Source of the DNA: Candidatus Saccharimonadia bacterium
GTDB taxonomy: Bacteria; Patescibacteriota; Saccharimonadia; Saccharimonadales; Saccharimonadaceae
DNA: 30,193 bases
Assembly (NCBI GenBank): GCA_023259925.1
Contig: JALRDS010000005.1
Coordinates: 1-30,193, forward strand
Direction: 5' to 3'
Below the pieces are notes generated by a model, which was not told the origin of the DNA, searched no databases, and saw only the letters and a program-made list of their open reading frames with translations. The position numbers and the translations under genes are program-made. Positions 14,296 to 21,848 of this stretch are shown here, one piece after another. Each line of letters opens with the position of its first letter. Positions within the stretch are counted from its first letter, which is position 1.

Positions 14296-15591
14296 ATGTA
14301 TAAAACATTCATTCAAAAACAACTTGAAAAGTACGTAAAGCAGTACTTTAAAAAGCACCCTGAGGTTAAGTTAGTTGCCGTGGCCGGGAGCGTGGGTAAA
14401 ACTAGTACAAAAATAGCCATTGCAACTGTGCTCGCAAAAAAATATCGCGTGCGCATGCTGAACAACAACCACAACACTCATATGAGTGCGCCCTTAGGGA
14501 TACTTGGGATTGAATACCCAGATAATGTGCGAAATGTATTTGCGTGGATTCGGGTATTTATTGCTGCCAGAAAACGAATTCAAGCCCCGGCGGATGTTGA
14601 CGTGATTGTGCAAGAACTAGGCAGTGATCACATTGGGGAGATTGCTCATTTTGGTACATACCTGCAGCCAGACATTGGTGTGGTGACCGCTGTATCGCCG
14701 GAGCATATGGAGTTTTTTGGCAGCCTAGAAAAGGTTGCCGAAGAAGAACTGGCGTTAGCAAACTATAGCAAACTGGCGCTGATTAATCGCGATGATATTG
14801 ACGGGCAGTTTGCTAACTTACTCACAAATCCTAATGTGGATACGTATGGTACAACTGGCGCTGCCGAATACAGGATTGAGGTAAAGGACTTTAGTGTTGA
14901 TCACGGTTATCAGGCGTGGCTGGTGATGGCGGGCTATGCCGAAAACTACCCGGCTGATATACGCGTGTTGGGCGAACATAGCTTGCGGCCAGTGGCTGGT
15001 GCTGTAGCAGTTGCCGCTAAGCTGGGTATGGCTCCAAGTGATATTGCAGCTGCAGTTGAAGATGTTGTGCCAGTGCCTGGACGCATGAACGTACTACGTG
15101 GCATCAAACAATCAATGCTTATAGACGACACGTATAATTCAAGCCCGGCTGCGGCCGAGGCAGCGCTACAAACCCTGTACCGGCTCCAAGCTCCGCAGCG
15201 TATTGCACTACTCGGCAGCATGAATGAACTTGGTGAGATGTCTGCAAGCGAACACGAAAAACTTGGTGCCTTATGTGACCCGAATTTACTTGCGTGGGTA
15301 GTGACGATTGGTGATGAAGCCGAAAAGCACTTAGCACCTGCCGCCAAGCAGCGAGGCTGCCAAGTAAAGTCCTTTAAAAGTGCGATAGATGCTGGAGCCT
15401 TTATTCGCAGTGTGATTGAAGAAAAGGCCATTGTGCTTGCGAAGGGGTCGCAGGGAAATGTATACGCTGAAGAGGCTGTAAAAGAATTGCTGCACAGTAC
15501 AAGCGACGATCATCATTTAGTTCGCCAGTCGCCATCATGGATGCAAACGAAGATGAAATTCTTTTCAGAGGTCGCTGACTCTACTCAATAG
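14296..15591 (+). CDS. murF: MurF-like Mur ligase (UDP-MurNAc-tripeptide--D-Ala-D-Ala ligase family)
   Basis: 431 residues. The ATP loop is GSVGKTSTK, followed by NNNHNTHMSAPLGILG, the central-domain VQELGSDHIGEI and TAVSPEHMEFFGSLE, and the C-terminal DDTYNSSPAAAEAAL and ALLGSMNELGEMS, typical of MurF. MurF adds D-Ala-D-Ala to the UDP-MurNAc tripeptide, the step after Ddl. The N-terminal substrate-binding domain of classical MurF is replaced by only about 25 basic residues, so substrate specificity is less certain. An in-frame ATG at 14278 is possible but has GAGG only 2 nt away. I prefer the ATG at 14296 because the MYKTFIQKQLEKYVKQYFKK start looks natural. It diverges from the tRNA-like transcript. 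Confidence 0.85.
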   Translation: MYKTFIQKQLEKYVKQYFKKHPEVKLVAVAGSVGKTSTKIAIATVLAKKYRVRMLNNNHNTHMSAPLGILGIEYPDNVRNVFAWIRVFIAARKRIQAPADVDVIVQELGSDHIGEIAHFGTYLQPDIGVVTAVSPEHMEFFGSLEKVAEEELALANYSKLALINRDDIDGQFANLLTNPNVDTYGTTGAAEYRIEVKDFSVDHGYQAWLVMAGYAENYPADIRVLGEHSLRPVAGAVAVAAKLGMAPSDIAAAVEDVVPVPGRMNVLRGIKQSMLIDDTYNSSPAAAEAALQTLYRLQAPQRIALLGSMNELGEMSASEHEKLGALCDPNLLAWVVTIGDEAEKHLAPAAKQRGCQVKSFKSAIDAGAFIRSVIEEKAIVLAKGSQGNVYAEEAVKELLHSTSDDHHLVRQSPSWMQTKMKFFSEVADSTQ

Positions 15592-15622
15592 GTGCAGTAA
15601 CCTAGGCTTGCTCCACCCCTAA

Positions 15623-15631
15623 TGCTATACT
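15623..15631 (+). promoter_or_regulatory. Extended -10 promoter of leuS, leaderless
   Basis: TGC-TATACT, then 5 nt, then ATG-ATG at 15637. No ribosome-binding site is present. Confidence 0.6.
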
Positions 15632-15636
15632 GGTGG

Positions 15637-18066
15637 ATGATGAAACGGTTTAACCCAAACGAACTTGATGCAAAGTGGCAAAAAATTTGGCACGACGAAA
15701 AGCGCTACACGGCGTTACACGATGCCTCTAAACAAAAAATGTATGTGTCTGGCATGTTCCCATACCCAAGCGGAAGTGGATTGCACTCTGGGCATGCGTT
15801 TAGCTACACGATTGTTGATACGTTAGCTCGATTTTATAGGGCGCACGATTATAGTGTACTCAACCCAATGGGGTGGGACACGTTTGGCTTGCCGGCAGAA
15901 AACTATGCAATTAAAACAGGTACGGCACCAGCGGTAGTGACGGCCCAGAATATTGCTAACTTCAAAAAGCAATTCAAGCGCATGGGCGTGTCGATTGATT
16001 GGTCCCGTGAAATTAACACCAGCGATCCGGAATACTACAAATGGACGCAATGGGTATTTACGGAGCTATTCAAGCGTGATTTAGCCTACCAAAAAGAGAG
16101 CATGCAGTGGTGGTGCCCTGTAGATAAAACAGTACTCGCCAACGAGCAAGTTGAAGGTGGAAAGTGCTGGCGTTGTGGCAACGAAGTTGAAAAGAAGTCA
16201 ATGAAGCAGTGGTTCTTTAAGATTACCGACTACGCCGATGCCTTACTTGAAGAAATTCCTGGGCTTGATTGGCCGGATAAAATAAAGACTGCTCAAACCA
16301 ATTGGATAGGCAAGTCTGAAGGCGCCGAAATTCAATTTACTGTTGAAGGTATTGACGACTCAATTACAGTATTTTCAACTCGTCCCGACACGCTATTTGG
16401 CGCAACCTTTTTAGTGCTCGCACCAGAGCACCCACTAGTCACTAAGCTAACGAATGATGAAACATCAGCCGCAGTAGAAGCGTATGTAAAAGAATCAGTA
16501 AAGAAGCCAGAAATTGAACGAGCTGCAGAAGGTAAAGATAAAACCGGTGTATTCACTGGTAGTTACGCGGTGAATCCTGCAAACGGCGAAAAAGTACAAA
16601 TTTGGGTAGCTGATTATGTGCTTGGTGGCTACGGCACCGGTGCGGTAATGGCAGTACCAGCCCACGATGAGCGCGACTATGCTTTTGCGCAAAAATTTGA
16701 CTTACCGATTATCGAAGTTGTTAAAAAGCCGCAGGATGAAACCAGCGTGTGCTATCACGGCGAAGGGGTACTACAGAACAGTTATCAGTTTGATGGTATG
16801 TCGAGTGCGCAGGCGAGGGAAGAAATCGTGGCGTGGCTAGAGCAACGCGCGGTTGGTAGTGCTAAAACGACTTACAAAATGCGCGACTGGCTGATTAGCC
16901 GTCAGCGTTATTGGGGTGCTCCAATTCCAATTATTCACTGTGATGAGCACGGTGCCGTGCCGGTGCCAGAAGACCAGCTGCCGGTAGTATTGCCTGAAAT
17001 TGAAGATTATGCACCAAAGGGTGACGGCCGCTCGGCACTTGCGAGCGTTGAGGACTGGGTAAATACCACTTGCCCCACATGTGGCGGGACGGCGAAACGT
17101 GAGACTGACACGATGGACGGCTACGCTTGTTCGAGTTGGTATTTGCTTCGCTACACAGACCCACAAAATCACGAGCTGGCTTGGAGCCCGGATATTGCTA
17201 ACTACTGGTCGCCAGTAGACTACTACGTTGGCGGCGACCACGCAGTGGCGCATTTGCTCTACGTACGATTCTGGAGCCACGTGTTTAACGACATGGGGCT
17301 GCTAGATAAGAAAGAGCCTGTGAAAAAACTGGTGTACCATGGCTACGTGAATGCCGAAGATGGCCGTAAGATGAGCAAATCGCTTGGAAACGTGATTGAC
17401 CCTCTTGATATTATTGATCAAGGCTACGGCGCCGATACGCTGCGTACGTACGTGTTGTTCATGGGGCCAATCGAGCTAGATTCAGCCTGGAGTAGCCAAG
17501 GTGTCGGTGGCGTGTATCGGTTCTTAAATCGTGCTTGGACGTTGACGCAAGAATATTTTGATGCTGACAAAACTGATGAACAATTACCGGCTGAACTAGA
17601 GTCGCTTCGTCACCGAACGATTAAAAAAGTCACCGGTGACTACCGCAGTCTTGGGTTTAATACGGCGATCGCTAGCTTAATGGAATATGTGAACGAACTG
17701 TATAAATATAAAACGAATGGGTTTACGAATGGTTGGCAGGTGCACCTTGAAACCCTTGTGCAGCTGCTTGCGCCGTTCGCACCGCACATGACTGCGGAAT
17801 TGTGGGAGCAGCTAGGAAACACAGAACCCCTCGACACTGCTGCGTGGCCAACATGGGATGAAGCTTTGACAAAAACAGCTACCATAACACTTGCCGTGCA
17901 GGTGAATGGCAAGTTGCGTGCAACCATAGAGCTTCCAGCTGATGTATCTGAAGAAGATGCGACAGATGCCGCACTGGCGCATGAACACGTACAGAAGTTT
18001 ACTCAAGACTCGTCACCAAAGAAGATAGTATTTATACCTGGCCGCTTACTAAACATCGTTATATAG
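15637..18066 (+). CDS. leuS: Leucyl-tRNA synthetase
   Basis: 809 residues, class I synthetase of the bacterial type. The HIGH-like motif is in PYPSGSGLHSGH, followed by LNPMGWDTFGLPAENYA. Two Cys pairs (WWCPVDKTV, then GKCWRCG) suit a zinc knuckle. The CP1 editing domain shows STRPDTLFGATF and AVPAHDERDYAFA. KMSKS is intact (RKMSKSLGNVIDP, near residue 578), and the C-terminal tRNA-binding region is complete. The frame reaches back to an ATG at 15622, but that ATG overlaps the TATACT box; I choose 15637 (15640 is also possible). It is monocistronic; rpmF has its own promoter downstream. Confidence 0.97.
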   Translation: MMKRFNPNELDAKWQKIWHDEKRYTALHDASKQKMYVSGMFPYPSGSGLHSGHAFSYTIVDTLARFYRAHDYSVLNPMGWDTFGLPAENYAIKTGTAPAVVTAQNIANFKKQFKRMGVSIDWSREINTSDPEYYKWTQWVFTELFKRDLAYQKESMQWWCPVDKTVLANEQVEGGKCWRCGNEVEKKSMKQWFFKITDYADALLEEIPGLDWPDKIKTAQTNWIGKSEGAEIQFTVEGIDDSITVFSTRPDTLFGATFLVLAPEHPLVTKLTNDETSAAVEAYVKESVKKPEIERAAEGKDKTGVFTGSYAVNPANGEKVQIWVADYVLGGYGTGAVMAVPAHDERDYAFAQKFDLPIIEVVKKPQDETSVCYHGEGVLQNSYQFDGMSSAQAREEIVAWLEQRAVGSAKTTYKMRDWLISRQRYWGAPIPIIHCDEHGAVPVPEDQLPVVLPEIEDYAPKGDGRSALASVEDWVNTTCPTCGGTAKRETDTMDGYACSSWYLLRYTDPQNHELAWSPDIANYWSPVDYYVGGDHAVAHLLYVRFWSHVFNDMGLLDKKEPVKKLVYHGYVNAEDGRKMSKSLGNVIDPLDIIDQGYGADTLRTYVLFMGPIELDSAWSSQGVGGVYRFLNRAWTLTQEYFDADKTDEQLPAELESLRHRTIKKVTGDYRSLGFNTAIASLMEYVNELYKYKTNGFTNGWQVHLETLVQLLAPFAPHMTAELWEQLGNTEPLDTAAWPTWDEALTKTATITLAVQVNGKLRATIELPADVSEEDATDAALAHEHVQKFTQDSSPKKIVFIPGRLLNIVI

Positions 18067-18077
18067 GCGTTTGCCTC

Positions 18078-18106
18078 TTGAGGTTATGGTGATTTTCGGC
18101 TATAAT
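18078..18106 (+). promoter_or_regulatory. Sigma-70 promoter of rpmF
   Basis: TTGAGG (18078-18083) and consensus TATAAT (18101-18106) with a 17-nt spacer. It gives a leader of about 35 nt that contains AAAAGGAG. Confidence 0.8.
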
Positions 18107-18146
18107 ATCGAGTAAGTTTATAGCAACCTGAAAAGGAGAACATTTC

Positions 18147-18290
18147 ATGGCACAGCCAAAGAAACAGTCGAGCCCGCGTAAAACCGGTCTACGACGAAGC
18201 CACCTGCGTCTCAAACTTGCACGAGCAGTGAATGCAAAATCACCCGTGAAAGTGACTACTACGAAACGCGAAACTGGTAAGAAAAAATAA
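18147..18290 (+). CDS. rpmF: 50S ribosomal protein bL32
   Basis: 47 residues. The N-terminus MAQPKKQSSPRKTGLRRSHL matches the bL32 pattern (M-A-x-P-K-K, then Arg-Arg-x-H), and the tail is very basic. The zinc-binding cysteines of C+ bL32 forms are absent, so this is a C-minus form, as in many bacteria. AAAAGGAG lies 8 nt before the ATG. A strong promoter and a terminator-like hairpin bracket the gene, so it is mostly monocistronic, with possible read-through into nusB 64 nt later. Confidence 0.85.
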   Translation: MAQPKKQSSPRKTGLRRSHLRLKLARAVNAKSPVKVTTTKRETGKKK

Positions 18291-18293
18291 TCT

Positions 18294-18318
18294 AAATCGC
18301 TCTTTTATAGGGCGATTT
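18294..18318 (+). terminator. Possible terminator or attenuator after rpmF
   Basis: A 7-bp stem AAATCGC/GCGATTT with an 11-nt loop and only a weak T-tract. It may let some transcription pass into nusB. Confidence 0.5.
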
Positions 18319-18353
18319 AATGCACTTAAAATATCAGAAAGAACTAAACGACA

Positions 18354-18818
18354 ATGGCATCAAATCGACATTTAGGAAGAATCGTTGCTCTACAATCTTT
18401 GTATGAGTACGAGTTTCGTCGTCAATCAAATGATGAAAACCTAGACCTAAATGAAGTACTGTCACGCAACATTGAACGCTACAAGGAATCAATCGAAGAT
18501 AAAACCTTCGTGCAGGAGCTTGTAGACGGCGTGCTCAACCACCAAGAAGAATTGGATGCAAAACTGCAGCCTATGGCACCAGGGTGGCCACTCGATCAAA
18601 TTGCCCGCATAGACCGCAATGTACTACGGATTGGACTCTACGAGCTACTATATAAAGGTGGTACTGTTCCACCAAAAGTGGTGATTAACGAGGCAGTTGA
18701 ACTAGCAAAAGCGTTTGGTTCTGATAATTCAAGTAAGTTCATAAATGGCGTACTCGGTACTGCCTATCGAACGCTTGTTGAGGCAGAGGATAAGCCGGAT
18801 GCAACAGCCAATAACTGA
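18354..18818 (+). CDS. nusB: Transcription antitermination factor NusB
   Basis: 154 residues. It starts MASNRHLGRIVALQSLYEYEF, the usual RNA-binding N-terminus of NusB. The helical body ends in IARIDRNVLRIGLYELLY, PPKVVINEAVELAKAFG and SSKFINGVLGT, which are diagnostic. NusB with S10 (NusE) binds boxA in rRNA leaders and prevents early termination. No strong ribosome-binding site is visible. Its stop (TGA) overlaps the start of the NUDIX gene by 20 nt, so translation is probably coupled. Confidence 0.95.
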   Translation: MASNRHLGRIVALQSLYEYEFRRQSNDENLDLNEVLSRNIERYKESIEDKTFVQELVDGVLNHQEELDAKLQPMAPGWPLDQIARIDRNVLRIGLYELLYKGGTVPPKVVINEAVELAKAFGSDNSSKFINGVLGTAYRTLVEAEDKPDATANN

Positions 18819-19296
18819 TAAATTCAAAAAGTATTTTAACCGGGGCCGTAAGCCCTCCATTCAAGAGATTGTTCGCGAACCAACTGCCGGTGGGATTGTG
18901 TTTCGGCATAATCAAAAGGGTGGCTTAGAGATTTTATTGATTCAAGACGCGAAAGATCGTTGGACGATTCCAAAAGGTCATATTGAAGAAGGTGAAACTG
19001 CGCAGCAAACTGCTCGGCGCGAAATTGGTGAAGAGGCAGGACTGCACGAGGTAGACATGCTAGGCTGGCTTGGTAAAATTCACTTTCGCTACCGCCGGAT
19101 CGATAAATTAGTGCTTATGACTACGCAAATTTACTTGGTGCGTGCCAAAGGTGATACCAATGCGATTCAAAAAGAGGATTGGATGAACGACATTCGGTGG
19201 TTTTCGTTTCACGACGCGCTTGATGCAATCGAATACGAAGACATCGGTAAGTTAATGCTACTTGCATCTAAGCGAATTCGTCAGGAGAAACTATAA
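18799..19296 (+). CDS. NUDIX hydrolase
   Basis: 165 residues with a full Nudix box (residues 60-82): GHIEEGETAQQ, then REIGEEAGL, giving the metal-binding G-x5-E-x7-REUxEExGU pattern. Preceding strands TAGGIVFRH and LEILLIQD are usual. Such enzymes hydrolyse nucleoside diphosphate derivatives, including diadenosine polyphosphates, oxidised nucleotides or mRNA caps; the substrate is not predictable here. The frame is open to 18745, but I choose 18799 because GAGG lies 9 nt upstream and the extra N-terminus would lie wholly within nusB. It lies between nusB and rnc with its stop one base before the rnc ATG, so all three are one operon. Confidence 0.92.
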   Translation: MQQPITDKFKKYFNRGRKPSIQEIVREPTAGGIVFRHNQKGGLEILLIQDAKDRWTIPKGHIEEGETAQQTARREIGEEAGLHEVDMLGWLGKIHFRYRRIDKLVLMTTQIYLVRAKGDTNAIQKEDWMNDIRWFSFHDALDAIEYEDIGKLMLLASKRIRQEKL

Positions 19297-20004
19297 ATGT
19301 CGGGCATGCCAACAGCACCATATCAAGAGTTTGCGAAACGAGTACTTGGGTATGAGTTTAAGAACATAGAGCTACTAATTACGGCATTAACGCACCGTAG
19401 CTATGTGAATGAGCATAAAAAAAGTGCGCGTGAGCACAATGAGCGACTGGAGTTCTTGGGGGACGCAGTGCTAGAGCTCGCTGTAACTGACTATCTGTTT
19501 ACGAACTATGATGAGCAAGAAGGGATTCTTACGAGTTGGCGGGCGGCATTAGTGCGCACCGAGAGTATCGGTGAAGCTGGCGATCGACTTGGCTACGAAT
19601 CGCTCCTTCGTATGAGTAAAGGTGAAAAGCAGGGTAGTGAGCGAGCGCGCCAGCAAATCTTGGCTAATTCATTTGAAGCAGTGATTGGTGCTATTTACCT
19701 GGAGCGCGGCTACAAAGATGCAGAAGCGTTTATTAATAAACACATTACAGCAAAGCTCGACACCATTTTGAAAGAGGGCTCTTGGCGCGATCCAAAGTCA
19801 CATTTGCAAGAAGTATCTCAGCGAGTCGATGGCGCAACCCCGCAATATAAAGTGCTTGAAGAAGTGGGTCCAGACCACGATAAACTTTTTACCCTGGGTG
19901 TGTATGTAAACGGTGACCTAAAGGGCCAGGGTGAAGGCCACTCAAAGCAAGTGGCGCAACAAGAAGCTGCCAAAGCGGCGTTAAAAGCATATGGCGAACA
20001 GTAG
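19297..20004 (+). CDS. rnc: Ribonuclease III
   Basis: 235 residues. The RNase III signature ERLEFLGDAVL lies at residues 49-59 with the catalytic Glu/Asp. Further acidic residues are in ANSFEAVIGAIYLERG, and a double-stranded RNA-binding domain covers about 165-233 (DPKSHLQEVSQ, then GEGHSKQVAQQEAAKAAL). It processes rRNA precursors and structured mRNAs. AGGAG lies before the ATG, which follows directly on the NUDIX stop codon. Confidence 0.97.
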   Translation: MSGMPTAPYQEFAKRVLGYEFKNIELLITALTHRSYVNEHKKSAREHNERLEFLGDAVLELAVTDYLFTNYDEQEGILTSWRAALVRTESIGEAGDRLGYESLLRMSKGEKQGSERARQQILANSFEAVIGAIYLERGYKDAEAFINKHITAKLDTILKEGSWRDPKSHLQEVSQRVDGATPQYKVLEEVGPDHDKLFTLGVYVNGDLKGQGEGHSKQVAQQEAAKAALKAYGEQ

Positions 20005-20024
20005 CCAAGCATAGCTGCTACCTC

Positions 20025-20053
20025 TTGACTTTTGGCAGTATTAGCTGTACAAT
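20025..20053 (+). promoter_or_regulatory. Sigma-70 promoter of rpsP
   Basis: TTGACT (20025-20030) and TACAAT (20048-20053) with a 17-nt spacer, 57 nt upstream of the rpsP ATG. It is one of the best -35 boxes in the window. Confidence 0.8.
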
Positions 20054-20110
20054 CAACCAAGACTGTAATAATAAATTTTCTAATAATTTAGTAAGGAAGT
20101 AATTGTTTTT

Positions 20111-20476
20111 ATGCTCGCGATTCGCCTGCAACGCATTGGCCGCAAAGGCTACCCAGTATACCGCTTAGCTGTACAGGAGTCACAGCGTCACCCATCAAGT
20201 GGCCGTGTGGTTGCTTACGTTGGAAGCTACAACCCACACACTAAAGAAGCTAACGTGCAAGTTGAAGCTGCGCAAAAATACCTCGACAACGGTGCACAGC
20301 CAACCCCACGTGTTGTAAAGCTTTTGAAGGATGCTGGCGTTACACTTCCTAAGTGGGTAAAAGAAGCTGCTACTGATAAGCAAAAAGCGATTCGGAACGC
20401 TGAAAAGCTACGCAAAAATCAGCCAAAGGAAGAGGCTCCAGCTGAAGAGCCAGCTACCGAAGAAGCTGCAGCCTAA
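20111..20476 (+). CDS. rpsP: 30S ribosomal protein bS16
   Basis: 121 residues. The N-terminal MLAIRLQRIGRKGYPVYRLA and VVAYVGSYNPHTKE are diagnostic of bS16, and the body ends in a Lys-rich helix. The C-terminal 15 residues are an acidic Glu/Ala/Pro tail, longer than in model bacteria but common in Saccharibacteria-type proteins (recollection). AAGGAAG lies 11 nt before the ATG, slightly far. In many bacteria rpsP heads an rpsP-rimM-trmD-rplS operon. Here a terminator and a pilin gene follow instead, although the KH protein and trmD are still close by. Confidence 0.96.
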   Translation: MLAIRLQRIGRKGYPVYRLAVQESQRHPSSGRVVAYVGSYNPHTKEANVQVEAAQKYLDNGAQPTPRVVKLLKDAGVTLPKWVKEAATDKQKAIRNAEKLRKNQPKEEAPAEEPATEEAAA

Positions 20477-20502
20477 GCTGAAATTCATCAAGACTCAATT
20501 CA

Positions 20503-20527
20503 CCACCCCAAATTGGGGTGGTTTTGT
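20503..20527 (+). terminator. Rho-independent terminator after rpsP
   Basis: A perfect 7-bp GC-rich stem CCACCCC/GGGGTGG with a 5-nt loop, followed by TTTTGTT. Confidence 0.92.
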
Positions 20528-20529
20528 TA

Positions 20530-20538
20530 TGCTACAAT
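20530..20538 (+). promoter_or_regulatory. Extended -10 promoter of the pilin gene, leaderless
   Basis: TGC-TACAAT, 6 nt, then ATG at 20545. It lies right behind the rpsP terminator. Confidence 0.6.
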
Positions 20539-20544
20539 TGCTAT

Positions 20545-21105
20545 ATGAAGAAAAACATAAGTGGCTTCACTATTGTTGAGCTCTTGATTGTTATAGTGGT
20601 CATTGCCATCTTGGCGTCTATCAGCGTAGTAGCGTATAACGGCATACAGGTTCGTGCGAGAGACGCGGCAAAAGTGCAAAAGATTAATGATATCGCAAAG
20701 GCGCTAGAGATGTACAAAGCCGATAATGGTCAATACCCGGGTGCAGTTGTGAATGATGCTAGTAGCGGAGAAAGTAGCTGCGGCTCACAAACCGAAAACT
20801 GGGGCCACTGTGATCGACTTAAGATCTTAGGCGATATGTTAGCCCCCTATGCTACGGTAGAGCTACTGTCGTTCTCCAGTGCTGTGACTGGGTCGGAAAC
20901 CTTTTACTACACCAGTGGTCCGGCTGATAACTTTCAAACATACGGTATGCGTGTGACTGTTGAGGGTGACGCTGGGCAGAATGATGGAGGGTACGCAGCA
21001 GGTCAATACGAAGTTGGTCAGAAGCCGCGATACTGCATGTCACGATATTCAGGATCTGCGGCAAGTTGGCGTGCGTGGAATACACTATGCGCAGGTGGTA
21101 ACTAG
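20545..21105 (+). CDS. Type IV pilin-like protein
   Basis: 186 residues. The leader is short (MKKNISG), with a predicted prepilin peptidase cut after Gly7, then FTIVELLIVIVVIAILASI with Glu12 at +5. The next segment, AYNGIQVRARDAAKVQKIND, and the motif MYKADNGQYPG are typical pseudopilin/pilin features. The globular part has four cysteines (SSCGS, HCDRL, YCMSR, LCAGG), as in the pilin at 9490. The frame reaches back to 20518, but the ATG at 20545 is chosen because it gives a normal prepilin leader and an extended -10 box ends 6 nt before it. The gene is inserted between rpsP and the KH-domain gene. Confidence 0.92.
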   Translation: MKKNISGFTIVELLIVIVVIAILASISVVAYNGIQVRARDAAKVQKINDIAKALEMYKADNGQYPGAVVNDASSGESSCGSQTENWGHCDRLKILGDMLAPYATVELLSFSSAVTGSETFYYTSGPADNFQTYGMRVTVEGDAGQNDGGYAAGQYEVGQKPRYCMSRYSGSAASWRAWNTLCAGGN

Positions 21106-21125
21106 CAATTTTCAGTTGTTTAGCA

Positions 21126-21134
21126 TGCTACAAT
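21126..21134 (+). promoter_or_regulatory. Extended -10 promoter of the KH-domain gene
   Basis: TGC-TACAAT, 32 nt before the ATG at 21167, giving a short leader. Confidence 0.55.
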
Positions 21135-21166
21135 AAGAATACGATATTAGTGAGACCAGAAAAGGC

Positions 21167-21574
21167 ATGGAGGGCAGTGTGTCAACAATAGACCAGCAGT
21201 TTGTAGAATATATCGTTAAGTCACTCGTGGGGCATCCCGACGATGTGGTGATTGAGCGAATTATTGATGAGAAGGGTGTGCTTCTAACTCTAACAGTGAA
21301 TCCCGAAGACTTGGGGCGCGTAATTGGTAAGCGTGGCATGACCGCTCAAAGCCTTCGTACATTACTTCGTGCGCTTGGCACAAAGAATGACGCTCGCTAT
21401 AACCTAAAGATCGTGAACAATGACGATGATCGTGAAAACTATACGATCACATCAAATGAAAGTATAAGCCAGTCTGTGGATGAAACAACAGATGAAGCTG
21501 TGGAAAACGATGAATCTGATTACGCGAAAAAGTCACGAAAAGAGCTTGCCGAGCTCGATGACCTCGATATATAA
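21167..21574 (+). CDS. khpA: KH-domain RNA-binding protein, KhpA-like
   Basis: 135 residues. The N-terminal 80 residues match KhpA (YlqC): QQFVEYIVKSLVGHPDDV, then LGRVIGKRGMTAQSLRTLL with the GxxG loop (GKRG) that grips RNA. A long acidic C-terminal extension (about 90-135, rich in Asp/Glu/Ser/Thr) is unusual, since KhpA is normally near 75-80 residues. KhpA works with KhpB/EloR or acts alone on small RNAs and cell-envelope regulation in Gram-positives. The gene usually lies between rpsP and trmD, as it nearly does here. The start is ambiguous: the ATG at 21167, or the GTG at 21179 preceded by GGAGGG. Confidence 0.88.
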   Translation: MEGSVSTIDQQFVEYIVKSLVGHPDDVVIERIIDEKGVLLTLTVNPEDLGRVIGKRGMTAQSLRTLLRALGTKNDARYNLKIVNNDDDRENYTITSNESISQSVDETTDEAVENDESDYAKKSRKELAELDDLDI

Positions 21575-21611
21575 TCATAAGTAGTTCTGGATAACTGCGA
21601 GAACTATAAAA

Positions 21612-21693
21612 AGCTCTATGCGAGCAAACCTAAAGGTTTGAGAGCCTTATATGTGATAAGAACAGCCCATATTTGTGGGCCGTTTTTATTTTT
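21612..21693 (+). terminator. Terminator region after the KH-domain gene (two hairpins)
   Basis: A first structure around 21612-21645 has an AAACCT/AGGTTT hairpin inside a GCTCT/AGAGC pairing. A second hairpin, GCCCA/TGGGC (21665-21669 with 21676-21680), is followed by TTTTTATTTTT. The second is a convincing terminator; the first may stabilise the 3' end. Confidence 0.75.
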
Positions 21694-21703
21694 GCAATAA
21701 AAG

Positions 21704-21793
21704 TTACTTTCGGCGTCGTTCGAGTTCGGCAGACCCCCAGGTGAGGAGTGAATCTATTGCGGCATGTGCAGCAAGAATGTCAAAGATGACCAT
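21704..21793 (-). CDS. Possible 29-residue small protein, divergent from trmD
   Basis: A 29-codon frame starts MVIFDILAAHAAIDSLLTWG and ends ELERRRK. There is no ribosome-binding site. An extended -10 box TGC-TATTAT ends exactly 6 nt before the ATG, the same layout as the clear leaderless genes here. The peptide would be a short hydrophobic/amphipathic helix with a basic end. No family is recognised. The frame is also open upstream, antisense to trmD, but that longer version looks like a shadow. It may be chance. Confidence 0.35.
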   Translation of the reverse strand: MVIFDILAAHAAIDSLLTWGSAELERRRK

Positions 21794-21799
21794 CTTCTT

Positions 21800-21808
21800 A
21801 TAATAGCA
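21800..21808 (-). promoter_or_regulatory. Extended -10 box before the 29-codon frame
   Basis: On the minus strand TGC-TATTAT followed by 6 nt and ATG. It is back-to-back with the trmD promoter. Confidence 0.45.
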
Positions 21809-21832
21809 TATATAGACATTATAGTCAATAGC

Positions 21833-21841
21833 TGCTACTCT
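21833..21841 (+). promoter_or_regulatory. Extended -10 promoter of trmD
   Basis: TGC-TACTCT, 7 nt, then ATG. The -10 hexamer is weak. Confidence 0.4.
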
Positions 21842-21848
21842 AGTAACA

